Shown here: positions 12,351 to 22,928 of the stretch, piece by piece
Layout: each line of letters opens with the position of its first letter
Position numbering within the stretch: the first letter of the stretch is position 1
DNA from: Pampus argenteus
Lineage: Eukaryota; Chordata; Actinopteri; Scombriformes; Stromateidae
DNA length: 64,000 nt
Direction: 5' to 3'
Assembly (NCBI GenBank): GCA_036937835.1
Contig: CM072864.1
Location: 1,183,501-1,247,500 of the forward strand
Program-made: the position numbers and the translations under genes
The notes under the pieces: model-generated
The model's database searches: none
The model's input: the letters and a program-made list of their open reading frames with translations, nothing else
What the model was told of the DNA's origin: nothing

Positions 12351-12660
12351 GTGTTTTCATTAAATTTACCTTTTTGTTTTTGGGTTTCAGGCTACATGAA
12401 CAACGTGGACGTTATGTTTTTATGGCCACATGGTTGATCCTCTTATCGAGAAGCTTATAGTCAAAGCAAACTATTGAATTATTGAAAATAATAAGTCATA
12501 ATAAGTCACTTGTTTGTAGATACTCACTGGCTCAGTTTGAAGATGTGCTCAGTCTGTGCTCCGTGCTGTATATTTCTGCTAACTTTAATGCTTTCGTGCT
12601 GTAGTCTAACTGTCACTCTGGTAGCGTATTTCAAGTCCACTGTACAAGTCCGTCAATGCA

Positions 12661-12666
12661 AATAAA
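12661..12666 (+). promoter_or_regulatory. candidate poly(A) signal of snph
   Basis: Canonical AATAAA followed by a T-rich region. An earlier AATAAA at 11802-11807 is the alternative. Confidence 0.4.
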
Positions 12667-12690
12667 TGGACTTTGTTTAACAAATCATTT

Positions 12691-15130
12691 CTAGACATGG
12701 ATCGCTACATGTCACATGACTCAAAATGTAAATCTGATGTCTGGGGGCGTAAACACAATTCAGGATCGGGGTGTTTTCTTTGCGTGAATGTGTGTATTAT
12801 GAAAGCATTTTAATGAAAGTGGCATCTGACAGCGATTCCTTCTGTTTTCTGATGCATAACCTCAAGTGTAAATGTGTAATAATAATAATAATAAGGGCAA
12901 AAAAGCAACCTGCAAATGTAACATGATCCAACAATATGTCTCACTGTCAGACTCGTGAGCCAAATGTGTACCAAGAATCACCCCGACACAACCAGCAAGA
13001 TCAGTCTGACGCCAACTGAAATATTTCGTTCTTCGATGAAGAAATAAGCAGCATGAATCCATTTTTTTTACCATTTGGTTGACATATTTTGCACTATTGT
13101 TCACTTTATGAATTTTAAGCAATTACTTGAAGATTGTATGTGCATCCACTGTGTTGTATGTCCCCTGAGTTATGATTGATAGTCATTTAAGTTACATACA
13201 GTACTAATAATGCTAATAAGGAAAATATTAAATTGTTGGTCCCAGTTCGTGTGTAACTAAGATCATGCAGACATTACAATATATGTCATTATTCCTCTGA
13301 ATACTTGCTTTCCATGCATGAAAAGAGCCAATAATCTCAGCTCTTTATCTGACCACAATATGTAGCTACAGACACTGTATGCTGTTGCAAAACCACACAG
13401 GTAGAAAATGAGCAGCGGTTAAAACTTAAAAAACTTAAAAATGACATCAGTGACAATCATGACAATCCCTGTCTGTGTTTGATTTTCACTTCCTACCAGT
13501 TTAAGGAGCCATGAAAGCAGCGGCTGTAATTGATGCATCGATCCCTGAAAAGACTGAATGACTCACAGGAAACACTTCCCTACGTTTGCTCACCAATAAC
13601 CGTCCCGTGACATCAGCCGAACACGAGCTGCGGTCCCGTCTACTGACTGTATGAAGCTAAAGTGGATTAGGAGGCTAAAACAGTTTCATGTTTCCCAAAA
13701 AAAACAAAAAAAAGCCATATAACCCTGTGAGAATGTGGCCTCTTCCTCTCTATATTAATGTACTGTGATGTATCAGCACTTTGCTTTATTTGAGTCAAAC
13801 TCTGCTGCTGTCATTAGACCCGTCTAACAGGGTGATGTGTTATAGTGAACCTGTGATGCTCTGAGGTTCAGGGTGAGTTCAGGCTTGTTGTTGGTGGCAC
13901 TAATCTCATCTCTAATCTCACAACAGTCTCTACTTTAGCTGCATTGTGTTTGTTGTTACTGGGCCCCCAAAGTCCTGAAAGATTATAGTTTTTTCATCTT
14001 GTTGTGCACACAAATTATCATTATTATTACTGTTATTATTATTATTATGGCATGTTATTGTCAGTTATTTTGAATACACAAGATAGTATCGTGTGTTTAG
14101 AGCTGCAACATTTAGTTGACAGGTTAATTTGATAATTGATTGAATCGTTTAAAGCTAAAGAGCCAAATATTCTTTGATTTCAGCTTTTCAAATGACAGGA
14201 TTGCTGTTTTTCTTTTTATTTATCAATGAATCCAGAAGATAATCAATAGATTAATCAATCCTGCAGCCCTACACGAGTTATTATCTTGAGACAATAACAC
14301 AAAGTTTGGTGAATTTAATTATCTTTTAATGCATTTTGTGCCCTACATTTTCCTGTTTCATAGATGACACCCACAGCCTGTTTGGATCCTGACAGTCCAC
14401 ATTACTGTTGTTGAATGTTTCAGATTTATTCATTAAAAGATGAATCAGATTTTCCTTCAAACTGTCTTTACAGTGCAGCACTTTATCAAAATCCATTGTA
14501 AGATTATCACAAGGAGGCCGTTATCCTGAATATTGAGTCGTCCTGAAAGAACGTACGTTATTAAACCTCAGCGTGACCCCGTTTTCTATTTCTGTCCCAT
14601 AATACACCTGAACTTCCTGCTGTAGTGGTTTATATCCTTAGACACACTAAATGCTGAATATTTGTAGGAGGAGGTGGGGGGAGCTTTTCTTTGGTCAATA
14701 TTTGAATGTGTATCGTCATTTTATGCTTTAATCCTTGTCTGATTGTGTGTTTCATAGCCAATGTACTGTAACGATAGTGTATACAAAAGATTATAATCCT
14801 TTAACATCCTAATCAGGACATTCAATTGTCTTGTATAGGGATTCATCTGACATCATTAATATCTACAGATAATGTAATGTAAATGAACTATTTTAATGCC
14901 AATAGTAGTGTGTACATTAAAAGACATCAGTAGGCATCTTCTCCATTCACACTCCCACCACACTGTATAAAGAAAGACCAAAAGCCCCTATATTAAACAG
15001 CATGGAGGAAAGCTTTCTGTTGTCTTCATCTGTGTGTTTCAGTCTTGTTTTCCACCAACCGTCCTGATCCTAAAGAACAACACGTTCTGCTACGAAGACA
15101 AACGTGGCCGAGCAGCGGTCAACAGAAAGA
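12691..15130. other. convergent intergenic space between snph and sdcbp2
   Basis: AT-rich, no recognised gene. It contains a diverged transposon-like repeat (14098-14272) and TTA/AAT runs near 12880-12893 and 14018-14047. Confidence 0.5.
14098..14272. repeat. short non-autonomous DNA-transposon-like repeat
   Basis: Starts with agagctgcaac and ends with ctgcagccct, diverged inverted termini, with many attgattaatc-type motifs inside. This resembles a widespread fish element ending in agggctgcaac. No coding sequence. Confidence 0.6.
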
Positions 15131-15133
15131 CTG

Positions 15134-15139
15134 TTTATT
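15134..15139 (-). promoter_or_regulatory. candidate poly(A) signal of sdcbp2
   Basis: TTTATT on the plus strand, i.e. AATAAA on the minus strand, about 1.5 kb past the sdcbp2 stop codon. Confidence 0.4.
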
Positions 15140-16679
15140 TGCTTTACAATATTATCTTGGTTACATTCGTATATAAACTTTTAGATTTTTCTAGCATTTG
15201 TTTTTTTTACAGAATGAGAATGATGTTTATCAGATTGCATACCTAGAAAATTAAAGGAATACATGCATCCAAACATGAACAGCATTAAAAGGAGCAACTT
15301 TATATAACAAGTAGAAATTCACAACTGTGAGCTCTGCTCAGTCTTACTGTGCTCATCAGTCAAAGAAGGACGATGACAGAGGAAAGTCCTCCGACACGCT
15401 TAGAGGAGAGAAACCTGTTGGCTAAACCCAAGATGTGGAATTAAATGGCTTCAATTAGAGCAGGTGATTTTCAGCATCAAATTTAAGCAGCTCTCTTATA
15501 TTTAACATACAACATATGGAAGAGTTCTCTCATTAACATGAGGCAGCACAAACAATAATAAAAAAGCATAACTGTTGAAATGGATGCAGGATAGACAACC
15601 CCTTTTAAAAGGTAGTGGAAAGTGCACTTAGTGGATCCGCCCAGCACAAACCCCGTCCAGACAGACACCAACAATTCCCTCCAAAGTTACAGCTGACCTG
15701 CTTCTTGTGCTTTTCACCGTCTCATAGCTCTCATAGTGTCTGGACAGGGTTGAGTCCCAGCTGCATAGGACAACAAACATCCACTGCTGCCCCTTTCCCT
15801 ACACTCCCCCCTGGAATGTGCACACATCGCTCCCAGTACCTTCAGACTCAACGCATCACGAGTCCCGTCGCGACGGCTGCCTGCACACACACAGGGAATG
15901 TGGTACAACAACACACCGGTGGAAGCTGCTACGTTTCTAACTCTCACCATGTTTAGGAGCATCGAATCATGTTAGAATCCAGGGATGAATTAATGTTTAT
16001 GTGTATCCGCCAAAAAAAACCCAAAAAACTAATCTTAATGTCAAAATAATCATCAATAAACTAAAAAATGGTTTGCTAAAACTTATTAGTTTAATTGGCC
16101 AAGTAAAAGTAGAAACTAGGGTCAAGTCAGCCAACTATTTTTTACATGTGGTGTTAATTCAGATTATTCACGTACGCACATTACAGGCCAAGTGCAGGGA
16201 GTGAGAGCGCAGCCGTGATCTACATGGTAGGGCTAAAAATGGCTGAACATCGGCTTTTACAGCATTGGGACAAAGTGAAACTTCACTCATGATTCGTCTC
16301 CACAATGAGGAGGAAGCTCTGGACTCATGATAGTATGCATGGCTTAAAAAACATTTTGTACTGTCCTTGATCTCAAATACAAAAACAAGAAAAAGAAAAA
16401 CACATGTAATACTTAGACTACAAGGTTAACATAGAAAAAGTACTAGACAGGTCAACAGAGACGAGGAAAATGTAGAAAAGGAAATATCCTGAAAAACATA
16501 CTGAGATAATGGAAAAATTAAAAATAAAAAGGCATCTTAAGGTTATGTTACAGATGAGTAACTGCGACAATGATGATTGTGATGCAGGAGGTGGTTTGGT
16601 ATGAAGACAGAAAGAGAAAGAGTGATATCTCTGTATATGTAGACATCCTGACAGTTTACGCTGTGCTGTCTCCTGGTCT
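15134..16679 (-). other. sdcbp2: probable sdcbp2 3' UTR
   Basis: Non-coding sequence downstream of the sdcbp2 stop. A minus-strand AATAAA at 15134-15139 would give a transcript end near 15.1 kb and leave about 2.4 kb to the likely snph end. Short ORFs lack protein character. Confidence 0.45.
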
Positions 16680-16734
16680 TCACACCTCTGGGACGGAGTG
16701 ATCCATGGCGGACCGCAGAAGGCCGGTGGACATC
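16680..16734 (-). CDS. sdcbp2: sdcbp2 coding exon 8 (C-terminus)
   Basis: Encodes MSTGLLRSAMDHSVPEV and the stop (16680-16682). The acceptor is cctgcag. The MDH.(I/V)P.(V/A) tail is the family C-terminus. Confidence 0.93.
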
Positions 16735-19700
16735 CTGCAGGAGAAAAACAACGATGAATCAGCCTGTGCTCTTCAGACAGGCCTGATTAATGTCCAGTAA
16801 TCTGGTTCACATTTAAAAGTGGGGCGATTTTCTTGCAAAATGCAAGATTGAAACTTCATTTTTTTAGACAGTTAAGTGAGAATAATAAAAGCTGCAAATC
16901 TGTCATCATTCTGCATAAATGACACACAGCTACTGACTCAGAACCAGCCGCTTCAACTTAAGAGGATCACCGGTCCAGTTTAATAATCACTTTCAGCAGA
17001 AACGTTTGTTCACTAACAGAAACGTCCACTCATATGTTGTGGAATAAAGGCTCAATTCCATTTATTCTCATTATAAACTCGTGGATTTTGACATTCAAAG
17101 GATTTCTTTCTGAGCTCAGTGGCTCTGAGCTGATCACTGGTGTGAATGGATTAACGAGTCTCATGACCCTGACAAATAATGGCATCATACCTCTTAATCA
17201 TGTGTTCATAGATGAACTTGGGCATGATGGTGATGGTCATGGCGGTCGGGGACGTGGACAGAATATCCTTGATCTGAGAATCCTGAAAGTTTCACAGCGA
17301 CATGTTAACATGTTAGGATCTCATGTAATGATTAAAAAAAGATCAGATTTGATTCTAGTTTTGTAAAAAATACACTTTGCAGTTTTTCTTCAGTGTGTTG
17401 GAAACAAAAAGCTTGGTTTCAATTTATGACACAGATGATAAATCCACAAGAAAAACAAACTCCAACTGCATCATATCATACATTCAAACTTCAGTCATTT
17501 AGTGGTGATGCACAAAACTGTGTTTACTACTGTTCATTTACATCAGGTCAAACACATCATTACATCTGAATGAAGCTATACACCTAAAAACTGTTGATAT
17601 CCATCACTGACAAACTATGTGATGAAAAGACTTATATACAGAAACGAGTGTCTGACCTTGAGTCCGATGACGTTTTGTCCATTGATTTCACAGATGTAAT
17701 GTTCAGTCAGCAAACCGTTGCGGGCGGCAGAGCCGTCCTTGACCAGCGAGGTGACTTTACCAGACTTGTAGATGAAGCCCACATGGCCTGAGCTGTCTTT
17801 GTGCATAGTGACGGTGCGCTGGAACGGCCTAGAGAGCAAACATCAGGCTGATTATGACACTGAGGGGAGAGAAAGTCAGGGACAGATGGGAGGAGCACAG
17901 TGAAATGCAACTGACAGAACAGCCAGCAGAGGGAGCCAAACATTAAACAACAACAACACGCTTCCTCTGGTGTTCAATACAGCTTCTACGAAACTGTTAA
18001 GAAAACAGAGATGTATAAATATATACAAATTTTATGCAAATTAGTGATGCCAGTGTTTCTATCTGAGATAATGTTGCTTCTATTAGAACTAGACAATGAA
18101 ATACAATAAAGCTTTGAGCACATTTGATAAATGAATGCTGAGACGTTTATGAAGTAATGTTAAACCATAACTGCTTACCTGTCCCGCACCACCAGCTCGA
18201 TGCGGGTCTCGGCCGCAGCCTTCAGGGCCTTGTGGGCTTTGTCTACGCCCCAGCCGGCGCAGTTCTGCCCATTGATCTGCAGGACCTGGTCCCCGAAACG
18301 CAGCCTGGCCAGAGCTGCGGGGGAGTTAGCCTGCACCAGCTGGATAAACACTCCCTGGAAAGACAGAAAACAGGGAAAATGAGTCCAAGGATTGACAGGA
18401 GACAGAAGCTGATAGTGGAGAGAGAGATAAAGCAAGGACGAGGAGGAAGGAAGATAAAACATCTCTGAAGAGATGAAAGAAAAGACACAACAGAAGGCTG
18501 CGTCTGAACAATGCTTTCAAAGCCAATTATACTCAATGGGATCAATTATTTGAATGAAATACATCTAATTAATTCCTATGGTTTATTTGGAGGATTCAGC
18601 ATCCGAGAAATGAACTCAAGTCTAAACAGAGCATGTCTGCTGGATGTTATGTTAGCCTGTAGCAGCATCATTCATTTTACCAACTCATTTCAGCCATTTC
18701 AAAGGCTGCCTGCTGTATTAGTGCAACTCAATACAAACTGAATTATTAACTATGTTCAGGAGCCTATCAGCACTCAAGATGGAAATGTATAAATAGAGAT
18801 AGTAAGAGAGAGAGTGAATAGAGATCATTCACTTTGTTTTTATAATAGCAGCTGGAGTCGCATGAGCTCGTTGCTTTAAAAAAAAAGACAATTAAAACTG
18901 AAAAATAATAAAACCAACAGATTTCCTCAGTCAACAAGTTGTTAGTGACAGTCAGCCTGGCCTGAATAATTCATGTTAGAACAGGAGCCTGTAAAAGACT
19001 CAAATACTCACGTTGTCGATAGACCTGAGCCGCAGCCCGACCTTCCCATCCTGGTCCTTGCACAGAATAATCTCCCGCAGCCCTGGGCGGATCTCTGCCC
19101 TCCTGATGCCAACGTCTGCCCCCGTCACCGGCCGCACCATCCCCCCAACACCTGACAGGGAGGGCACTGCCACTTGCTGAGGAGGAGGAGAAAAAGCCAG
19201 AAAAGTGGAAGAGGCAGATGGAGAAAGAATGAGGTGAGAGGTAGAAAAGGATTAAAGAGGAATGTCGCATTAAAATTCAGCTGCCGTTAAACGTGGGAGG
19301 ATTCAATTTCACCTCCTCCACCAGTTAATGAGATCAGAGCTGCTTTTTAAAAACGGCATCACTGATATGAAATAAATACATGTGAACACACAGACACACA
19401 CGGTGACACTTACGTTGTCAGACACAGGCACCAAGGCCAGGTTCCTCTGGACTTCATCGCTGTTGAGGCTCAGGCCCATGTACTCCCCCAGCTCCTCCAG
19501 GTTGGGGTACAGGCCTGGAGAACGAAGAGGAAAACCATAATGGATTCATGAATACTGTAATACTACATGTGCAACATAAAGTCTTCTCACTGAGGTGATG
19601 TCGGCCGCCCCCAAGCAGACCTTTTAGCCCACGTCACTCTTTCCTACACTTTGTATTTATTTCATGCCGTCCATCACAACAGGGCCATGCTTGAGCTACA

Positions 19701-22700
19701 CAGAGCTGGAGAGCTGATAATGAGCAGCCTGTGTTGCAGTGCAGTAAAACTTTCCTGGCATCAGTATTCAGGCCACTGTAATCTAAAGGTCTGTGTGTCC
19801 CGTCCTCCTCTCCCTGTTCTAGTCTTATACTGGAGTCATAGATTATTAACAAGTCTTTGCCTCTGAATTTAAACACACCGTCACAGATTTAGAGTCAGAT
19901 TTGGACTTCTTGTTTCATGTTTGGACAGTTTCTTCCCGTCTGTCCCTCTTGATTACTAAAAACAACAATATGCACCTTGTTCAGTTATTTAGAATTAACA
20001 TTGATCTCATGTGATGGATGTTGTAGTGGGACAGGACTGTGATCAGCATGACATTGATCCATGTCAATACTTCCATCAACATGCTGTTAATGTGACTGAG
20101 CCACCTCTGTGCTTTGGTGGCATTGTTTCTGTTGACCCTCCACCCAAACACCCACCACACAGCTACAGGCAGCAGCTCTGCTCGTATCACAGGAAAGAAA
20201 TGACCAAGCCTAAAAAGTGCAAATAGAGGAAAACTGCAGAGCATGATTCATTCTGCACTCCTACACTTAGCCTTGTGAAACAAAAACAAAATGTGTTTCA
20301 TTACTTCAGAAAACAGATTGCGCAGTCGTAACAGTTGGCCGGCTCTCTCTTCTTCCTCATTTCTGTTTTTGTGCTCTCTTGCTTTATAACGGCCTCCTTG
20401 GTGCTCCTCTCCCACACACACCTCCTCACAACTGCCCACAAAAGAAAACTAGTGTAGGCTGAGTTTTTGTAGTTTATCCCAACCTTCTCATCTGATAATC
20501 AATGTTGCTTTATCAGGTAAATGTGTCTTATTGAAACACACATGCAGGCTGTTGGCCATGTTGTCCCCTATTCGCCTCCCTCTCTGTTTCCCTTCTCCAC
20601 ACCAAGACAAGACACCTCCCATCACCCCACTACACCCCTGGGTCTCACCCTCCTTTTCTAACCAACTCCTCCTCTCTCTTTTCTCCCATCATGCCTCATC
20701 CCAGCCAGAGCTGGTATCCATGGTGACTCACAGCTCGCTCTGCTGAGGTAAAAACAAAAGACCAAAAGCCTGGCATCCAAACAGAGAAAAGAGAAACTGA
20801 ATGAGTGAGAGAATGGGGAGAACGGGGAGAAGTGAGTGGAAATAAGCAGAAAGTTGTGTTTTCTGATCTCTAAAGGGCTTCATGTCCATCTTCTGCCTGC
20901 ATTTATTCTCTTATGGACGCCACCTTTCTCCCTCTTTTCTACCATCTGAGTCCTACTTTCACACAAACTTAGAACAAAATACGCTGGAGCAGAAATAAAA
21001 TGAGAGAAAGACACAGAAAGAGAAATCACAGCCGGTCCCAGTTACTCCCTCATCACCCCTCCTCCCATCACAGTCCTCTCACTCGACTCCTTTTTATCCT
21101 TCAACTGTTCCTCCCCCACAAATAACTGCAAACCCCCCACCCCTCACACACACACAGTGATGCCAAGAAAGAAAATGAGCACAGATACAGGTGAAGCTGT
21201 CTCTGATATCGTAGTATTGTATATTGTAGAAATCAACTCTGGTGGGTTTTTTTGTAATTTTTTCCTGTGTGATTTCATCATGTGTACAACTGAATTTTCT
21301 TACCATACTAGGTTTGCCCTTGTACATTGTACAAGGCTGTAGTGTGACAGAAAAAAGTTCACCAGTTTACGAGACTCACTTGATCCTGGCATCCCGGCAG
21401 TGGCCAGTTGAGGCTGGTAGGTTCCCTCAGTGATGGCTGGCATCGGGGTGGTAGTCTGGGCGAACTGGGCCTGAGCCTGAGAAGCAATCAGAGCATTTAA
21501 ACGACAAATACTGGATGGATAATGTCATTAGTATAATATAGAAAGAAGGGAGAAACAATGAAAGTGAGGCTGTTAAACGTTCTTCTTGTTCCTCCAGTTT
21601 AAGAGTCTGACGCTAGATGAGTGTTTTCATTCATGAGCTCATTGAAAGTCTGATTTTAGGCCCTGTTTACACGTACACGGGTATTTTTAAAAACGGAGAC
21701 ATTTCCCTTCGTTTGTACCTATCTTTTACACGCAAACGGTGAATTCGCCTCTGAAAACGAATCTTTCTAAAAACTCCGGCTAGAGTGGAGATTCTGGAAA
21801 ACTCCGGTTTTGCGTTTGCGTGTAAATTGAGATAAACGGAGTTTTAGGCAGCTGATGCGCTAAAAGTGCGACCAATGTTTACTTGTTGCTATGACGACGA
21901 TCACGGAAGCGCTCAGAGTAGCAGTCGCATTTATTCTGGTGCAAACACTTCTTATGTGTTTGCATTTGCATACACAGCTGATGCATCATGTCGATGACCA
22001 GAGACGAATGAGGGCTCGGAGGTCAGCACTTTTATCACTTCTCCCACCTATTCGAAGACCCAGTCGCCGTCACCGCCAACGTCGCCGGTTTTGGGTCCGA
22101 CCCGGGAGGACTGCTGTATGGTGGGATAATTTTGAAAATGAAGTGGTTGTCCCGGAGGAGTGGCGTGAAAATTTTAGGATGTCGCGGTCATCACTGTTGG
22201 CACTCTCCGACTTGCTGCGTCCTTACATCGAGGGCGAGATGACCGTCATGCGGTCTCCTGTCGGTGTCATAAAAAAAGTTGCCTGCTGATGGCGTTTTTA
22301 TGCGGGTTGATGTAAACGAAAACTTTTTTGAAAACGATGCTATGTGCACGATGTTATTTTGGAAAACGGAGGGAGGGAAATATTCGTTTCTCAACATACC
22401 CGGCTACGTGTAAACGTAGCCTTAAAGGTTACGAGCAGGACGTGTGACGTCATTAACTTCGCCATATGAAACTTAAACAGGTGTGATGTTTACAGTGAAG
22501 CAGGAGACATGCTGCGTCCAGCAGTTAAACTTCTGAAATTAAATATATTTGTATATTTATAGGTTATAAAGAGAAAATTAAGAAATCATGATGTGTCTGG
22601 AGGTGACCTTTAAGATATTATTTACAGATGAGTACATGCTCTGAAAATTAATTTAACAGCAGGAAAGTTATTCCTCTGCAACTCCGTACAAGAACAACCA

Positions 22701-22928
22701 ACATCCTTGAAATTCTGGTTTGACAAAGTCAATACTATTCTGAGTAATATGTGTACAGTATAATTCACAGCCGTACAGGTTACTTGCCTTCAGCACATAA
22801 AGCATACCTGTAAAAGAAAACGACTCAAAGTGCTAACAGAGAGCCAATTACCTCCAGATAAACAACACTCATCTTACCTTGATGACCTTGTCGACCTTGA
22901 GGTCCTCGAGTGATGGATACAGAGACAT
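16680..22928 (-). CDS. sdcbp2: syntenin-2 (tandem PDZ scaffold), eight coding exons
   Basis: Syntenins are small adaptors whose two PDZ domains bind C-terminal tails such as syndecans, and phosphoinositides at membranes. Coding exons in transcript order: 22928-22878, 21476-21380, 19514-19414, 19176-19012, 18354-18179, 17828-17657, 17282-17191, 16734-16680. All are GT-AG with compatible phases, giving 302 aa (family about 290-300). N-terminus MSLYPSLEDLKVDKVIK, with two LYPxL motifs (residues 3-7 and 51-55), the ALIX-binding type. PDZ1 is about residues 117-197 with binding loop VGLRL; PDZ2 is about 198-275 with VGFIY. The C-terminus is MDHSVPEV. I chose syntenin-2 over syntenin-1 from LYPNLEELGEYMGLSL, DRPFQRTVTMHKDS and the position next to snph and fkbp1a. 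Intron 2 of the coding region carries a Harbinger relic. It appears intact. Confidence 0.93.
17191..17282 (-). CDS. sdcbp2: sdcbp2 coding exon 7 (end of PDZ2)
   Basis: Encodes DSQIKDILSTSPTAMTITIM and PKFIYEHMIK. Acceptor aactttcag, donor gtatga. Confidence 0.93.
17657..17828 (-). CDS. sdcbp2: sdcbp2 coding exon 6 (core of PDZ2)
   Basis: Encodes PFQRTVTMHKDSSGHVGFIY and AARNGLLTEHYICEINGQNV. Acceptor ctctctag, donor gtcaga. This is the most conserved exon of the gene. Confidence 0.95.
18179..18354 (-). CDS. sdcbp2: sdcbp2 coding exon 5 (most of PDZ1)
   Basis: Encodes GVFIQLVQANSPAALARLRF, GDQVLQINGQNCAGWGVDKA and the end of PDZ1 (IELVVRD). Acceptor ctttccag, donor gtaagc. Confidence 0.95.
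18355..19011 (-). other. sdcbp2 intron 4
   Basis: AT-rich intron with no recognised element. Confidence 0.7.
19012..19176 (-). CDS. sdcbp2: sdcbp2 coding exon 4 (PDZ1 start)
   Basis: 55 codons, phase 0 at both ends. Encodes RPVTGADVGIRRAEIRPGLR and EIILCKDQDGKVGLRLRSID, the first strand and carboxylate-binding loop of PDZ1. Confidence 0.95.
19414..19514 (-). CDS. sdcbp2: sdcbp2 coding exon 3 (second LYPxL motif)
   Basis: Encodes LYPNLEELGEYMGLSLNSDE, matching syntenin-2 LYPNLAELENYMGLSL. Acceptor cgttctccag, donor gtaagt. Confidence 0.93.
19515..21379 (-). other. sdcbp2 intron 2-3 space
   Basis: About 1.9 kb between coding exons 3 and 2. No coding exon, RNA or clear repeat seen. The C-rich stretch near 20560-20740 is ordinary low-complexity intron. 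Confidence 0.6.
21380..21476 (-). CDS. sdcbp2: sdcbp2 coding exon 2 (Gln/Thr/Pro-rich linker)
   Basis: Encodes AQAQFAQTTTPMPAITEGTY, then QPQLATAGMPGS. Acceptor attgcttctcag, donor gtgagt. A variable linker in the family; phase links exons 1 and 3. Confidence 0.9.
21659..22421 (+). mobile_element. non-autonomous PIF/Harbinger DNA transposon
   Basis: The element is flanked by TTA target duplications (21656-21658 and 22422-22424), the PIF/Harbinger signature. Its ends form imperfect inverted repeats of about 25 bp (ggccctgtttacacgtacac against the reverse of the right end; about 20 of 25 match). Motif aaaacgga and its inverse recur subterminally. It carries a transposase fragment (21891-22289). 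It lies in the intron between sdcbp2 coding exons 1 and 2, opposite to the gene's direction. Confidence 0.88.
21891..22289 (+). pseudogene. truncated Harbinger-type transposase N-terminal fragment
   Basis: A 132-aa ORF with Arg-rich RRPSRRHRQRRRFWVRPGRT, then PEEWRENFRMSRSSLLALSD and LLRPYIEGEMTVMRSPVGVI. This matches the N-terminal, helix-turn-helix part of HARBI1-like transposases as I know them. It stops right after VIKKVAC, and nothing resembling the DDE nuclease domain follows before the right terminus. It is therefore an internally deleted relic that cannot encode an active transposase. The intact upstream frame may be a recent-insertion sign. Confidence 0.85.
22878..22928 (-). CDS. sdcbp2: sdcbp2 coding exon 1 (start codon)
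   Basis: The ATG at 22928 begins MSLYPSLEDLKVDKVIK, near-identical to syntenin N-termini. The acceptor tttcctcctcag ends one base before the ATG, so the 5' UTR is on a further upstream exon. Donor gtaaga. Confidence 0.95.

Larger units (their letters stand above)
11026..12690 (+). other. snph: probable snph 3' UTR
   Basis: Non-coding sequence after the snph stop. AATAAA hexamers lie at 11802-11807 and 12661-12666; the second, followed by a T-rich stretch, is the better candidate for the mRNA end. A diverged interspersed repeat (about 12060-12350) sits inside. Confidence 0.5.
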
